A DNA stretch of 64,000 nucleotides. It comes from Herbiconiux sp. A18JL235 (GTDB lineage Bacteria; Actinomycetota; Actinomycetes; Actinomycetales; Microbacteriaceae). Both the position numbers and the translations under genes were made by a program. Location of the stretch: contig NZ_CP162512.1 in assembly GCF_040939305.1 (NCBI RefSeq), positions 3,807 to 67,806 of the forward strand, read 5' to 3'. This document shows, one piece after another, positions 1 to 7,502 of this stretch (positions are counted from its first letter, which is position 1; every line of letters begins with the position of its first letter). A model generated the notes under the pieces. That model had not been told where the DNA came from, did no database searches, and worked only from the letters and a program-made list of their open reading frames with translations.

Positions 1-97
1 TGAGCGGGAGGCGCGCAGTGCCGGAGTTCTCGGGCGAAATAAGCCCCGCCAGGGGCGCGTTCGAGAAGTCCGGAACGGAGCGCCGGGAGCGAACTAC
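1..97 (-). repeat. 97-bp inverted repeat, left copy (right copy at 63612-63708)
   Basis: These bases are the reverse complement of 63612-63708 with one difference (an A/T versus G/C change near position 17). The element contains a GC hairpin (GCCCC, 4-nt loop, GGGGC) followed, read leftwards, by a T-rich run, so it looks like a terminator-like or leader RNA element. The right-hand copy sits 54 bp before an NrdH-like gene; by analogy this copy would lead a gene transcribed leftwards, off the window. Confidence 0.85.
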
Positions 98-169
98 CGT
101 GTGAGCGAGGGTTTGGCCAGAGAGGAGCCGAGCGCAGCGGGAAAGCATCAGCGGCCGTTCACGGCCGGC

Positions 170-493
170 CTATTTGCCCTGCCGGCGCGGCTTGGGGATC
201 GTCACCGCGGAGCGCCAGACCCACGCCCGGTGGGTGGCGCCGCCCTGGGTTTCCCACTCGACGAGCACCATCCGGTCGTTGTAGGCGAGCACTTTTCCGG
301 TGACCTGGACCGTCCATTCGGGGTAGCGCACCCACGCGCGGACCCAAGGGGCTTCCTCGGCTTCCGGCTGCTCGACCGCGTCACCGGTGGATTTCTTCTC
401 TTCCTCGGACAGCGACAGCGGTTTGGGGCGCACCAGGAACGCGTTGATCGCTTTGTCGGTCAGGTCTGACCCGTAACGGCGATTGCTTCCCAT
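170..493 (-). CDS. Hypothetical plasmid protein
   Basis: A 107-residue soluble protein starting with ATG. I do not recognise a family. The N-terminal 40 residues are charged and probably disordered (SLSEEEKKS), and the C-terminal half is rich in Trp, Val and Arg with alternating hydrophobics (residues 50-98), which suggests a small beta domain. It lies upstream of the left 97-bp repeat and downstream of the coupling-protein gene on the same strand. The short gap upstream (494-556) contains an AT-rich patch with ATATTCGAAT that may hold its promoter. Coding bias resembles its neighbours. Function unknown. Confidence 0.6.
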   Translation of the reverse strand: MGSNRRYGSDLTDKAINAFLVRPKPLSLSEEEKKSTGDAVEQPEAEEAPWVRAWVRYPEWTVQVTGKVLAYNDRMVLVEWETQGGATHRAWVWRSAVTIPKPRRQGK

Positions 494-556
494 GCCGCCA
501 GATTAGAACATATATTCGAATGTCGGCTACGGCGTTGGGCTGTAGCTTGTGGCCAG

Positions 557-2461
557 CTAGTCGTCGACAGCGGACTTCTCGGTCGTGGCCACGGCCGCGG
601 GCTCGGGCTCGTCGACGATCTCGGGCTCGACGGCCGGGGGAGTGGCCGACGGGGGAGTGCTCGCAGCTCGCCGGGCGGGGAGCGCCCGGAATGGGGCGAT
701 CCCGCCGGCCTGGATGATCCAGAACGCCCCGTCGGCGGCTTCGCGGACGTCTTGGGGCGGGACGAGGAAGGTGTGTTGTGCGCGGCCGGAGCGCAGCTCC
801 TCACCGGTGGCGGCGCCGGAGGCTTCCATCTGCATGATGGTGCCGGCGTATTGCACAACGTCTTCGGGGTCTTTGGAGCGCCCGAAGATGAGTGCGGCGC
901 CGGAGGAGAGGGCGCGGCGGCGGGAGATTTCGTCGCGGGAGAGGCCGGCGACGGATTGGGCGGCGAGGATGAGGCCCATGCTGGCGCTGCGGGCCGTTTC
1001 GAACAGGCTCGTGGCGGTGTCGCCGGGGTCGGTGGTGCCGGTGACGAGCTGGGGAAACTCGTCAACGACCACGAGCGTCGGGGTCTTGTCGCGACGTTCG
1101 AGCCGGGTGGCGAGGTAGTTGCGCAGGTCAAGCAGCAACAGGTCACCGAGCCGGGCCTGTGTGTCGTTGATGGGGGAGAGCGGCACAATCCGCAGATCGG
1201 CTTGCGGGTCGCTGTAGGACCATCCGTCGGGGCCGATCCACTGCTGCAAGGGCCGCAGCTCCACGAGCAAGCTCGATAGGGCGCGCTCGCCCGCGGTGGT
1301 GCCGTCGCGGTCGACCTTGTGCAGCACGATGCCAAGGTCGACGCGATCGTCGATGAAGTTCTCCGGCCGGGTGAGGCGTTCCCGGAGATCATCGACGCTG
1401 GTCAGTGGGGTCTCCGCCTGCACGACCTGGAGCACGCCCCGGATCTCGTTGAGGTAGTACTGGTTCGCGCCATCCGGGGGAGGCATGAGTCGCATGAGCT
1501 TCGACGTCACCTGGTCGGCGGTGCCGGTGAACAGATTCCACGGGCCACCAACCTCGGCGGTGCGGCCGAACGATCGAGCGATCGCCTGAAGCTTTTCGGC
1601 GTCAGCAGGGTCGCCCTTCGCGTCGATAAACACCACCGGCCACCCGTACATCAACGCACACAGCATCAGGTCGGACAGCAGCACCGTTTTGCCGGTGCCA
1701 GACTCTGCGATCAGAAGCGCTCGGACGGATGCGGCGTCGGCGGGGAGCATCATCAGCTTGCCCTCCTCGTCGGTCCAGTCCCGCACGCGGCGCACGTCGT
1801 AGAACCGTTCCGCGAGGTTCTTCACGGTCGCCCGCGACACGAACCCGAACCCCTGCCGGCCGTGCGGGCCGGCCAGGGGAGCGGTGAGAGCTTTCTCGGA
1901 GGTGTGGGCGATGGCGCCGGTTTCGGCGTCGAGCTGCACGCCGACCCGCCGAGCCGCGGTCGCATCCGCGGCCCGCTTCCGCGCTTGCTCGATCTGGGTC
2001 TGCCGCAGCACGTCAGAAATCCGCCGCGTGCGCACGCGGCGCGCAATCCGCCGCCGGTGCGCCGAGAGCGCGACAGGGATCAGGAGCACGCCGGATGCGA
2101 GGTTGGCGATCGCCCACGGCAGGAACATCGGCAGAATCTGGTCACCCCAGTCGGGGGAGCTGCGGAAGGCTTCGGCCTGGCCGGAGCTGAACCACCCCGC
2201 CAGCAGCAGCACCTCGACCGTGAGGAGTGCGACGACGGCGAGCACGCCGGCGGTGTTGAGCACCCACCGCCAGGGCGAGACGATCCAGAACCGGGTCTTG
2301 GTCGCCACGATCTCGCCCGACACCGCGACGACGACGACCGGGATCAGCAGCGGCAGCAGCACGAGCGCGAGCACCACTTTGAAGGCAAGCGCGACGACGG
2401 CCGTGAGCGCGTCACCCCCGGGGTCGCCCTGGGTCTGGTCGGGCTGTTGCAGGCTGCTCAT
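557..2461 (-). CDS. Type IV coupling protein-like ATPase (TraD/VirD4/TraG type)
   Basis: A 634-residue inner-membrane ATPase that probably couples the relaxosome to the secretion channel. There are three hydrophobic segments near residues 22-48, 66-90 and 108-132, then a cytoplasmic domain with a Walker A motif (ESGTGKT, about 253-259) and a Walker B motif (LVVVDEF, about 463-469). The C-terminus is acidic and proline-rich, as in many coupling proteins that recruit substrate. Its role is inferred from domain order and from the VirB4-like and SCO6880-like genes at the other end of the window. The start ATG has AAGGGG about 9 bases upstream. An 18-bp palindrome lies 39 bases upstream of the start and may control the gene. 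An FtsK-like motor is the main alternative. Confidence 0.8.
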   Translation of the reverse strand: MSSLQQPDQTQGDPGGDALTAVVALAFKVVLALVLLPLLIPVVVVAVSGEIVATKTRFWIVSPWRWVLNTAGVLAVVALLTVEVLLLAGWFSSGQAEAFRSSPDWGDQILPMFLPWAIANLASGVLLIPVALSAHRRRIARRVRTRRISDVLRQTQIEQARKRAADATAARRVGVQLDAETGAIAHTSEKALTAPLAGPHGRQGFGFVSRATVKNLAERFYDVRRVRDWTDEEGKLMMLPADAASVRALLIAESGTGKTVLLSDLMLCALMYGWPVVFIDAKGDPADAEKLQAIARSFGRTAEVGGPWNLFTGTADQVTSKLMRLMPPPDGANQYYLNEIRGVLQVVQAETPLTSVDDLRERLTRPENFIDDRVDLGIVLHKVDRDGTTAGERALSSLLVELRPLQQWIGPDGWSYSDPQADLRIVPLSPINDTQARLGDLLLLDLRNYLATRLERRDKTPTLVVVDEFPQLVTGTTDPGDTATSLFETARSASMGLILAAQSVAGLSRDEISRRRALSSGAALIFGRSKDPEDVVQYAGTIMQMEASGAATGEELRSGRAQHTFLVPPQDVREAADGAFWIIQAGGIAPFRALPARRAASTPPSATPPAVEPEIVDEPEPAAVATTEKSAVDD

Positions 2462-2496
2462 CCTCGTATCCCCTTCACTGCCTCATCGGTGCGCCG

Positions 2497-2520
2497 CCGT
2501 TGACACCTAGGTGTCAACGG
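2497..2520. promoter_or_regulatory. Perfect 24-bp palindrome, core TTGACACCTAGGTGTCAA (site 1)
   Basis: The two halves match exactly around the centre between 2508 and 2509. The stop codon of the replication-relaxation gene (TGA) is built into the palindrome, and the start of the coupling-protein gene is 36 bases downstream. Near-identical cores occur at 54990-55007 and 63542-63559. Both arms contain TTGACA, so the site could overlap -35 boxes as an operator; no convincing -10 was found at the usual spacing. Confidence 0.7.
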
Positions 2521-3230
2521 CTCGAGCGGGCACCTTCCAGCTCGACGGCCACGGCCTGATCCGCGATCGCCTGCCAGGCCGCGTCGTCGTCCTTCGGCCA
2601 CTGCCCTCGGGCATCCAGAATCGGCTGCCACACGAACCGGGTGCGCAGCGATCCGAGCGCTCTCGTGTGCTCGTCGGCGCCAGCCGCGCGCAGCGCCGCC
2701 GGAGTGCCGAAATAGATCACCCGCGCGAATCCCTCGCGCTCCAGCCGACGGGCGTGATCATCGATGATCTTCCCGTACCGGGCTCCCGTCTTTGGCGTCA
2801 GCTCCACCTCGACCAGCTCGCGCACCTCGCCGCGCACGGCGACCCCATCGGCCTGGTGATCGTTCCGGTTCGCCGGCTTCCGGTCCCGCTCCCACGCGTA
2901 CCCCCGACACAAGAACCGGGCCGCGGCAGACGCCACCACGATCTCGTGCCGCGTCGTCTGCCGGTAGAGATTCGGCGCCGCCTTCCCGGTCGCCTGATGT
3001 GTCGCCCACACGATCGACCCATCTCGGAACGTGAGCCGCTGACGATCAACCAGACCGACCTCCGCGAGCCGCGCGACCCACTGCTGCGCCTTCCGCAGAC
3101 TCACCGGCTCACCCGCCCCAGCGAGCCCACCGAGCGCGAACCTGATCGCATCCATATCGCACAACCGGACAACGTCCAGCCAGGCCAACATCTGCTCATC
3201 CCGCTCGGTCAACCGCATGCGCACCCCCAA
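2514..3230 (-). CDS. Replication-relaxation family protein
   Basis: A 238-residue protein recognised as the actinobacterial plasmid replication-relaxation family: the N-terminal winged-helix region starts LTERDEQMLAWL and continues through a DNA-binding segment ending near residue 75 (RQRLTF), and the C-terminal part contains VEVELTPKTGARYGKII and RVIYFGTPAALR, a nuclease-fold-like stretch typical of this family. Such proteins accompany plasmid rep and transfer genes, and a relaxase or replication-accessory role is usually assumed rather than shown. The stop codon is embedded in the 24-bp palindrome. The region upstream (3231-3884) carries the giant inverted repeat. No separate MOB relaxase is visible in the window, so this is the best candidate for DNA processing. 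Confidence 0.75.
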   Translation of the reverse strand: MGVRMRLTERDEQMLAWLDVVRLCDMDAIRFALGGLAGAGEPVSLRKAQQWVARLAEVGLVDRQRLTFRDGSIVWATHQATGKAAPNLYRQTTRHEIVVASAAARFLCRGYAWERDRKPANRNDHQADGVAVRGEVRELVEVELTPKTGARYGKIIDDHARRLEREGFARVIYFGTPAALRAAGADEHTRALGSLRTRFVWQPILDARGQWPKDDDAAWQAIADQAVAVELEGARSSR

Positions 3231-3884
3231 GAGCCTTTCAATTCGACCCTACGTTGCACCCACGACAACCGCTAGACCAAACACCCCCTAAGTGAGTCAC
3301 AGCCCCAAATCACAACCGCGTCTCACCTTCGTTCCGACATCAGCTCACGGCTCTCATCGGTCATCCTTCACCGCACCAAGAATCGACTACTGCACCATCC
3401 CAACCACTACCTATTCACCATCACTTTCTCTTCTCACCTTCTCTCTGTTTTCCCCCACCACTCCACCACCCCTTTACTTCCCAACCTCCATCAAATCTGC
3501 ATCGCTGAGTTGGGGGAGGTTGGGAAGCGGGCGTAGCCCGGGGGTGGTGGAGTGGTGGGGGAAAACAGGCTCTAACCGTTCGCCAACCTCTTCGCGCTCG
3601 GTGAATAGGTTTACGAACCGCTCTGCCGGGGGAGAGTGGCTGGCGCGGTTAGGCGCGCACTCGGCATTCAGAAGCCGTTCCCTGCACGATAGGCGCTACG
3701 ACGCCGGATGCAAACCCCTCACCGCACCGCTCGCCTCGGCATCGACGTAGCGCCGGCACTGGCATTACGGGCTCAGCTCGACGTCGACGCATCTGGTCAC
3801 CACCCCTGGCATCCGGCCGCGGCATCGGCGTCCGGTGCAGCTCGCCTGCCGGCAACCTTGTAACTGAGATAAAAGCTTGGGTGG
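3231..3884. other. Gene-free region with a very large inverted repeat, candidate origin
   Basis: This 654-bp gap lies between the replication-relaxation gene and a Rep-like gene, both leftward. It is pyrimidine-rich on the plus strand from 3400 to 3490. I see no credible gene; the open frame from 3292 has Pro/Ser/Thr-rich low-complexity composition. The position between two replication genes and the structure at 3445-3568 make it the best candidate for oriV or oriT. Confidence 0.45.
3445..3568. repeat. 124-bp compound inverted repeat (28-bp outer and 12-bp inner stems)
   Basis: Bases 3445-3472 pair perfectly with 3541-3568, and 3478-3489 pair perfectly with 3515-3526. The two stems are separated by 5 bases on the left arm (TTTAC) and 14 bases on the right arm, the latter forming its own small hairpin (CGGGC-GTA-GCCCG). 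The terminal loop is 25 bases. The outer stem reads CTGTTTTCCCCCACCACTCC at its start. Confidence 0.9.
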
Positions 3885-5051
3885 TCACTGGGCTGCTTCT
3901 CTCGACTGCCGGCGGGCGCGCTCCCACGCGCGCTGCTGCTCGTGCATCGCCGAGATCGCCTCATCGATCGCCGCCTGGTCGCGGCTCGCCCATCGGGCCT
4001 CCTCGGCCTCCCGCTCACGCCGGCGAGCCTCCAGCTCGGCCCGAGCCTGGAGCGCGCGGAGCTGAGCTTCCTCGGCCGGCGTCGGCTCGGCCGGGTCGAT
4101 CGCGTTCCGGATTTGCCAGCCCAGATACGCCACCGGATCACGCTGGCCACCAGGCTCTGCCACCGTCAGGCCGGCCCGTTTGTTGCCGCGGGCGAGAGCT
4201 TCCATGAACGCGTCGATCGTCCACCTGTCGGGGTCGACGTCGCAGCGCTCCAGCATCGCGCACACCTGGCCGATGTGCCGGCCGTCGGCCAACCACCGCA
4301 TCCTGGCCGCGAGTCCCGCGGCAAAGCGCTGCACCCCGATCGACCTCGGCTGACCAGACCTCGGGGAGCCCTGGCGGTGGTTCCTCTTCTTCGCTGCTGG
4401 AGGTCGCGGAGCGGCCGACTCGCGCGCGCTTGCGCGCGTTGGTTTAACTTCTAGATCAGGAGCTTTAACACCAAGATCACCCCTACGGGGTAGATGGACA
4501 TTTTCAACAGCCCACCGTTTCGGCATCGTGAGCGCACGCACGGATGCGGCCTTGATCTGCCGGCCCCCGTGGGCGCTCTCAGCGGCTTCCCGCTCGGCCG
4601 CCGTGAGGTAGCGGCCCTCCACGATCGACACCGCCAGCCCAAGCGCTTCCAGCAGCCCCCGGGCACGCTGCACGGTCTTCTTACACACACCCGTCACCTC
4701 GGCCACCGTCTCGTGCGCGGTACTCACACCGCGGCCCGTGTCGGCGTCGGCCGAGAGCATGTCGGCGTACGCGATCCTCAGCAGCGTGTCCGGCGCGATC
4801 GACACCGCCCGGCGCAGCTCCTCACCCTCCGGGCTCCGCAGAGCATCCATCACCGCATCAAACCAAGCGGCGCCGCTCGTCCAGGCCGGCACGGCCGCAT
4901 ACGCCCCCGGGGGAGCCTCCAGGCTCCAAGAGCCCGACCGCCTCGAGATCGTCGATCCTGGGGCATCCTGTGGCCCCAAAATCGGGTCGTCGAAGCCATC
5001 CGACACGCCGATGGGCGTGTTCGCGCGCAAAGAAGGGACACCAAGTCCCAC
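3885..5051 (-). CDS. Putative plasmid replication initiator / HTH protein
   Basis: A 388-residue protein starting with GTG. Residues 75-155 look like a helix-turn-helix domain (TAHETVAEVTGVCKKTVQRA, then an Ala/Leu-rich helix and a wing). The middle is basic and flexible (about 195-235). The C-terminal 150 residues are helical and end in a highly charged Arg/Glu/Ala coiled coil (about 320-385). I do not recognise a named Rep family, but the HTH plus helical tail, the location next to a replication-relaxation gene and the giant inverted repeat downstream suggest a Rep. It could instead be a regulator of the transfer genes. Confidence 0.5.
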   Translation of the reverse strand: MGLGVPSLRANTPIGVSDGFDDPILGPQDAPGSTISRRSGSWSLEAPPGAYAAVPAWTSGAAWFDAVMDALRSPEGEELRRAVSIAPDTLLRIAYADMLSADADTGRGVSTAHETVAEVTGVCKKTVQRARGLLEALGLAVSIVEGRYLTAAEREAAESAHGGRQIKAASVRALTMPKRWAVENVHLPRRGDLGVKAPDLEVKPTRASARESAAPRPPAAKKRNHRQGSPRSGQPRSIGVQRFAAGLAARMRWLADGRHIGQVCAMLERCDVDPDRWTIDAFMEALARGNKRAGLTVAEPGGQRDPVAYLGWQIRNAIDPAEPTPAEEAQLRALQARAELEARRREREAEEARWASRDQAAIDEAISAMHEQQRAWERARRQSREAAQ

Positions 5052-5183
5052 GTGAGGTACGATCGACTCGTCTCCTTGAAGACGCGGAAGAGCCTCCCGG
5101 CTCTACCGGGTTTTCGAACTGGGATTGCTCCTCACCTCGTCTCGTCGCCAAACAAGAATCCGAGGTACGGAGCCAGAGCTTCG

Positions 5184-5202
5184 GGCCCGCCTCTGGCGGG
5201 CC
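5184..5202 (-). terminator. Hairpin after the RHH gene
   Basis: GGCCCGCC and GGCGGGCC form a perfect 8-bp stem around a 3-base loop, 7 bases beyond the stop of the leftward RHH gene. There is no T-run on the leftward side, so it is either a Rho-assisted terminator or a 5' structure for the Rep-like gene. Confidence 0.5.
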
Positions 5203-5209
5203 TCTCTCG

Positions 5210-5440
5210 TTAAGCCGAGTCGATAGGCAACTCCCCATCGCGAGGAAGGGGCTCCCACCACACCGGGATGCCCTGGTCTGTCAGCTCCAAGTGATCGATC
5301 ATCTTCTCGATCAGAACTGCGCTGGATACGCCGGCATTGCGGGCGATCGCGTCTAAGCGTTCTTTCTGCGGCCGCTCGATCTTGTAGCCGAGCGACACCG
5401 CATCAACTCGCGTTCCACGAGGTAATCGACGGGGAGCCAT
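5210..5440 (-). CDS. Ribbon-helix-helix (CopG-like) DNA-binding protein
   Basis: A 76-residue protein with the pattern of a ribbon-helix-helix repressor: a short beta strand (AVSLGYKI, residues 14-21), helix 1 (KERLDAIARNAG), and helix 2 after GVSSAVLIEKMID. Proteins of this kind control plasmid copy number or act as antitoxins. It lies just upstream of the Rep-like gene on the same strand, so a copy-control role is plausible. A 22-bp dyad just upstream of its ATG (5447-5468) is a likely autoregulatory operator. No toxin partner is adjacent. Confidence 0.65.
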   Translation of the reverse strand: MAPRRLPRGTRVDAVSLGYKIERPQKERLDAIARNAGVSSAVLIEKMIDHLELTDQGIPVWWEPLPRDGELPIDSA

Positions 5441-5446
5441 AGGGTG

Positions 5447-5468
5447 AGGCTAGAGATGTATCTAGCCT
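5447..5468. promoter_or_regulatory. Dyad operator upstream of the RHH gene
   Basis: AGGCTAGA and TCTAGCCT flank a 6-base spacer, ending 6 bases before the RHH start codon. A second TAGATCTA palindrome lies nearby (about 5494-5501), in the direction of the plus-strand gene at 5578. Spaced TAGA/TCTA half-sites fit a ribbon-helix-helix repressor acting on both divergent genes. Confidence 0.55.
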
Positions 5469-5577
5469 TAACCGTGGCAGACACGCCATTAGGGGTAGAT
5501 CTAACTTTAAAGCTTCTACAGCCGGCTGAGTCAGCCGCCAGAATGAAAAGATCAGCTCACTGCACGAGGGGGTAGCA

Positions 5578-6267
5578 ATGGCGTTGTTCAAGAGCACCGG
5601 AACGTTTCTAGCGCGCACGGCCCGCACCTTTGGGTCCGATGAAATTACGATCATCCACCATCCAGGCCAGGACGATGAAGAGCGCATCGAGATCGAGGCG
5701 CACGTACAAGCCACCCACGCTTTTTTCGAGGTGGATGCGCCGGTGTACGAAGGCGACGAACTGCTGCTGCCCGATCCGCGGGGCGGAACACGCACCGTCT
5801 ACGTGACAAAAGTGGAGATCAACAAAGCCGGCGGCGGCATGTCTTCCTCGATGAGTCATATCGACGCAACGTTCAGTGATCGCGCACCCCGCCCGCGCGC
5901 CTCAGCGGCCAATGCCGGCCAGGTCGTGCACGGAAACGCAATCATCGTCTCAGGAAGCCACGTCAACATCGCCCTGGGTAACGGAACCATCAATCAGAAC
6001 AACGCAGTGACAGAGGGCTACGAAGACCTCGCGAAAGCCGTAAAGGCTGCGCTCGAGCTGCTCGACCACAGCCCCGGCATCGACGAGGATGAACGGACGG
6101 CCGCACATGACTCAGCTGCACAGGTTCTCAATGAAATCGTGAAGCCTGAGCCCGACAAAGGCACCGTTAAGAGATCCCTCGCCTTGATGAGAGGTGTCCT
6201 TCAATCTGCTGCGCAGAGCGGCGCCGCTGCTGCCGCCGGCGGGCTCGTAGCCCAGCTGTTCATCTGA
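5578..6267 (+). CDS. Unknown protein, first gene of an Abi_C two-gene unit
   Basis: A 229-residue protein I cannot place. The N-terminal ~95 residues are beta-rich (ITIIHHPGQ, IEIEAHVQA, VYEGDELLL), like a small barrel. Then comes VHGNAIIVSGSHVNIALGNG (about 121-140), a repetitive Gly/Asn segment resembling a beta-solenoid turn or glycine-zipper linker. A helical region follows, with a small-residue hydrophobic C-terminus (SGAAAAAGGLVAQLFI) that could insert in a membrane. It is 17 bases upstream of the Abi_C gene, so the two are probably one operon. A sensor joined to a membrane effector is conceivable, but this is inference from composition and context only. Confidence 0.55.
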   Translation: MALFKSTGTFLARTARTFGSDEITIIHHPGQDDEERIEIEAHVQATHAFFEVDAPVYEGDELLLPDPRGGTRTVYVTKVEINKAGGGMSSSMSHIDATFSDRAPRPRASAANAGQVVHGNAIIVSGSHVNIALGNGTINQNNAVTEGYEDLAKAVKAALELLDHSPGIDEDERTAAHDSAAQVLNEIVKPEPDKGTVKRSLALMRGVLQSAAQSGAAAAAGGLVAQLFI

Positions 6268-6284
6268 TCGACTGAGGACTTCGC

Positions 6285-7106
6285 ATGGCTAACAAGCCCC
6301 TGAACGATGAGATCGCCGGAGCGCTCGCACAGTTCTTTTTCAATGGTGTTGGCCCGTCTCACACCGCTCTGACGCAAGCCTTCACTTCAGCTGGCCTGAT
6401 CAAACATGACCCCTATAACCCGGTCGCCGGCACGCCCACAAAACAGCAACGCGTGCTTACTGTCTGTCATGCCGCACAACGGAATCCCGAAGCGGCTGGA
6501 AAATTGACAGAGAATCTGTTGAACAGCCTGAGATTACAGGGCGCCTTCCGAGACACCGATAACGCTACGAACATCCGCGCTCTGCGATCAGCATTTCTGC
6601 ACGTCGGCTGGAGTCTCACCGACGAGGGACGACTTGATCGTGTCGGTTCAATTGACCTCGAAACTGGCGGACGCGAGTCCCTAGACGAACAGATCGAAAG
6701 GCTCCGACGGAACATCGATGACCCCGGCGCCCTATTAGGCATTGCCAAGGAGCTGCTCGAGGCGGTCGCCAAGTTCGTGATGGAGGACAGCGGCATGCCG
6801 CTCGATCGAAGAGCACCATTCGACATGGCGATCACATTGGCTTTTGATCGCTTGAAGTTCAGCACCGGACGGGTCGACGAAACTGTACCGGGCGCCACGC
6901 AGGTGCGCGCCATCCATGGATCAGCCAAGAAGATCGCGCTGCAGGTGAACGAGCTGCGCAACCTCCAGGGCACCGGCCACGGGAGAACACTCCCCACGGG
7001 GATCACGCCAGAAACTGCCCGCTTTGTGATCCGCGAGGTGACCCACGTGGCAGAACTCATGTTGAGCACACACGATCGGCAGATGGGCCGAACACCCCGC
7101 AGCTGA
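6285..7106 (+). CDS. Abortive-infection C-terminal (Abi_C) domain protein
   Basis: A 273-residue protein. The C-terminal ~120 residues match the Abi_C domain as I know it: DDPGALLGIAKELLEAVAKF, a middle region with AIHGSAKKIALQVNELRN, then the hallmark GTGHGR and a final helix (TARFVIREVTHVAELML). The N-terminal half is helical and less familiar. Abi_C proteins are associated with phage exclusion, but the mechanism is not established. It follows the 229-residue gene by 17 bases and is followed by a strong hairpin terminator, so the pair appears to be a self-contained two-gene defence candidate. Base composition is slightly lower in GC than the metal-resistance genes, consistent with separate acquisition. 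Confidence 0.75.
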   Translation: MANKPLNDEIAGALAQFFFNGVGPSHTALTQAFTSAGLIKHDPYNPVAGTPTKQQRVLTVCHAAQRNPEAAGKLTENLLNSLRLQGAFRDTDNATNIRALRSAFLHVGWSLTDEGRLDRVGSIDLETGGRESLDEQIERLRRNIDDPGALLGIAKELLEAVAKFVMEDSGMPLDRRAPFDMAITLAFDRLKFSTGRVDETVPGATQVRAIHGSAKKIALQVNELRNLQGTGHGRTLPTGITPETARFVIREVTHVAELMLSTHDRQMGRTPRS

Positions 7107-7164
7107 TCCGGTGCAAGATGGCAATCGGCGAAGGCCAGGCTCAAGCTGTGGTGAGGCTTAAATG

Positions 7165-7196
7165 CAGTGAGGTCAGTCCGAAGACTGACCTCACTG
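7165..7196 (+). terminator. Perfect 14-bp hairpin downstream of the Abi_C gene
   Basis: CAGTGAGGTCAGTC pairs perfectly with GACTGACCTCACTG around a CGAA tetraloop, about 60 bases after the stop codon. It lacks a T-run but is a strong candidate terminator for the two-gene unit. The remainder of the gap to 7502 holds no gene I can support; the CGTATCTAC nonamer occurs twice near 7441 and 7464, ahead of the next gene. Confidence 0.6.
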
Positions 7197-7488
7197 GCAA
7201 GGCGCAGTCCGGGACTTAGCAGAGCCGATGTAAAACACCAACCACTTACCTCGTGACGGAAATGCCTTTCCCGTCTCTGCTGGGACCACATACATGGTGA
7301 CCACCATCAACGGAGTGCTGTACCTCTTATGTCACAGAAGTGAGAAGTACGTTCCTTGCGTTAAAAACTCTAGCGGAGAGAACGCCCAAAACGGGAGCGA
7401 AAACGGCCTAGAATGGAAGACAGGTTCCCAGCGCACCGGCCGTATCTACATTTGCGAACCACTCGTATCTACGCTAGCGCAACCCCCT

Positions 7489-7500
7489 AGGAGATCTCCT
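7489..7500 (+). promoter_or_regulatory. Palindromic ribosome-binding site (AGGAGATCTCCT)
   Basis: A perfect 12-bp palindrome contains the Shine-Dalgarno sequence (AGGAG), 2 bases before the ATG of the next gene. The same bases could act as operator DNA or as an RNA structure that hides the ribosome-binding site. Confidence 0.5.
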
Positions 7501-7502
7501 CC

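Noticed and set aside
101..469. Plus-strand open frame antisense to the 107-residue gene
   Set aside because: GC-rich shadow frame with no recognisable features.
3292..3750. Plus-strand open frame of about 150 codons
   Set aside because: Pro/Ser/Thr-rich low-complexity product, and the frame contains the giant inverted repeat; no plausible ribosome-binding site.
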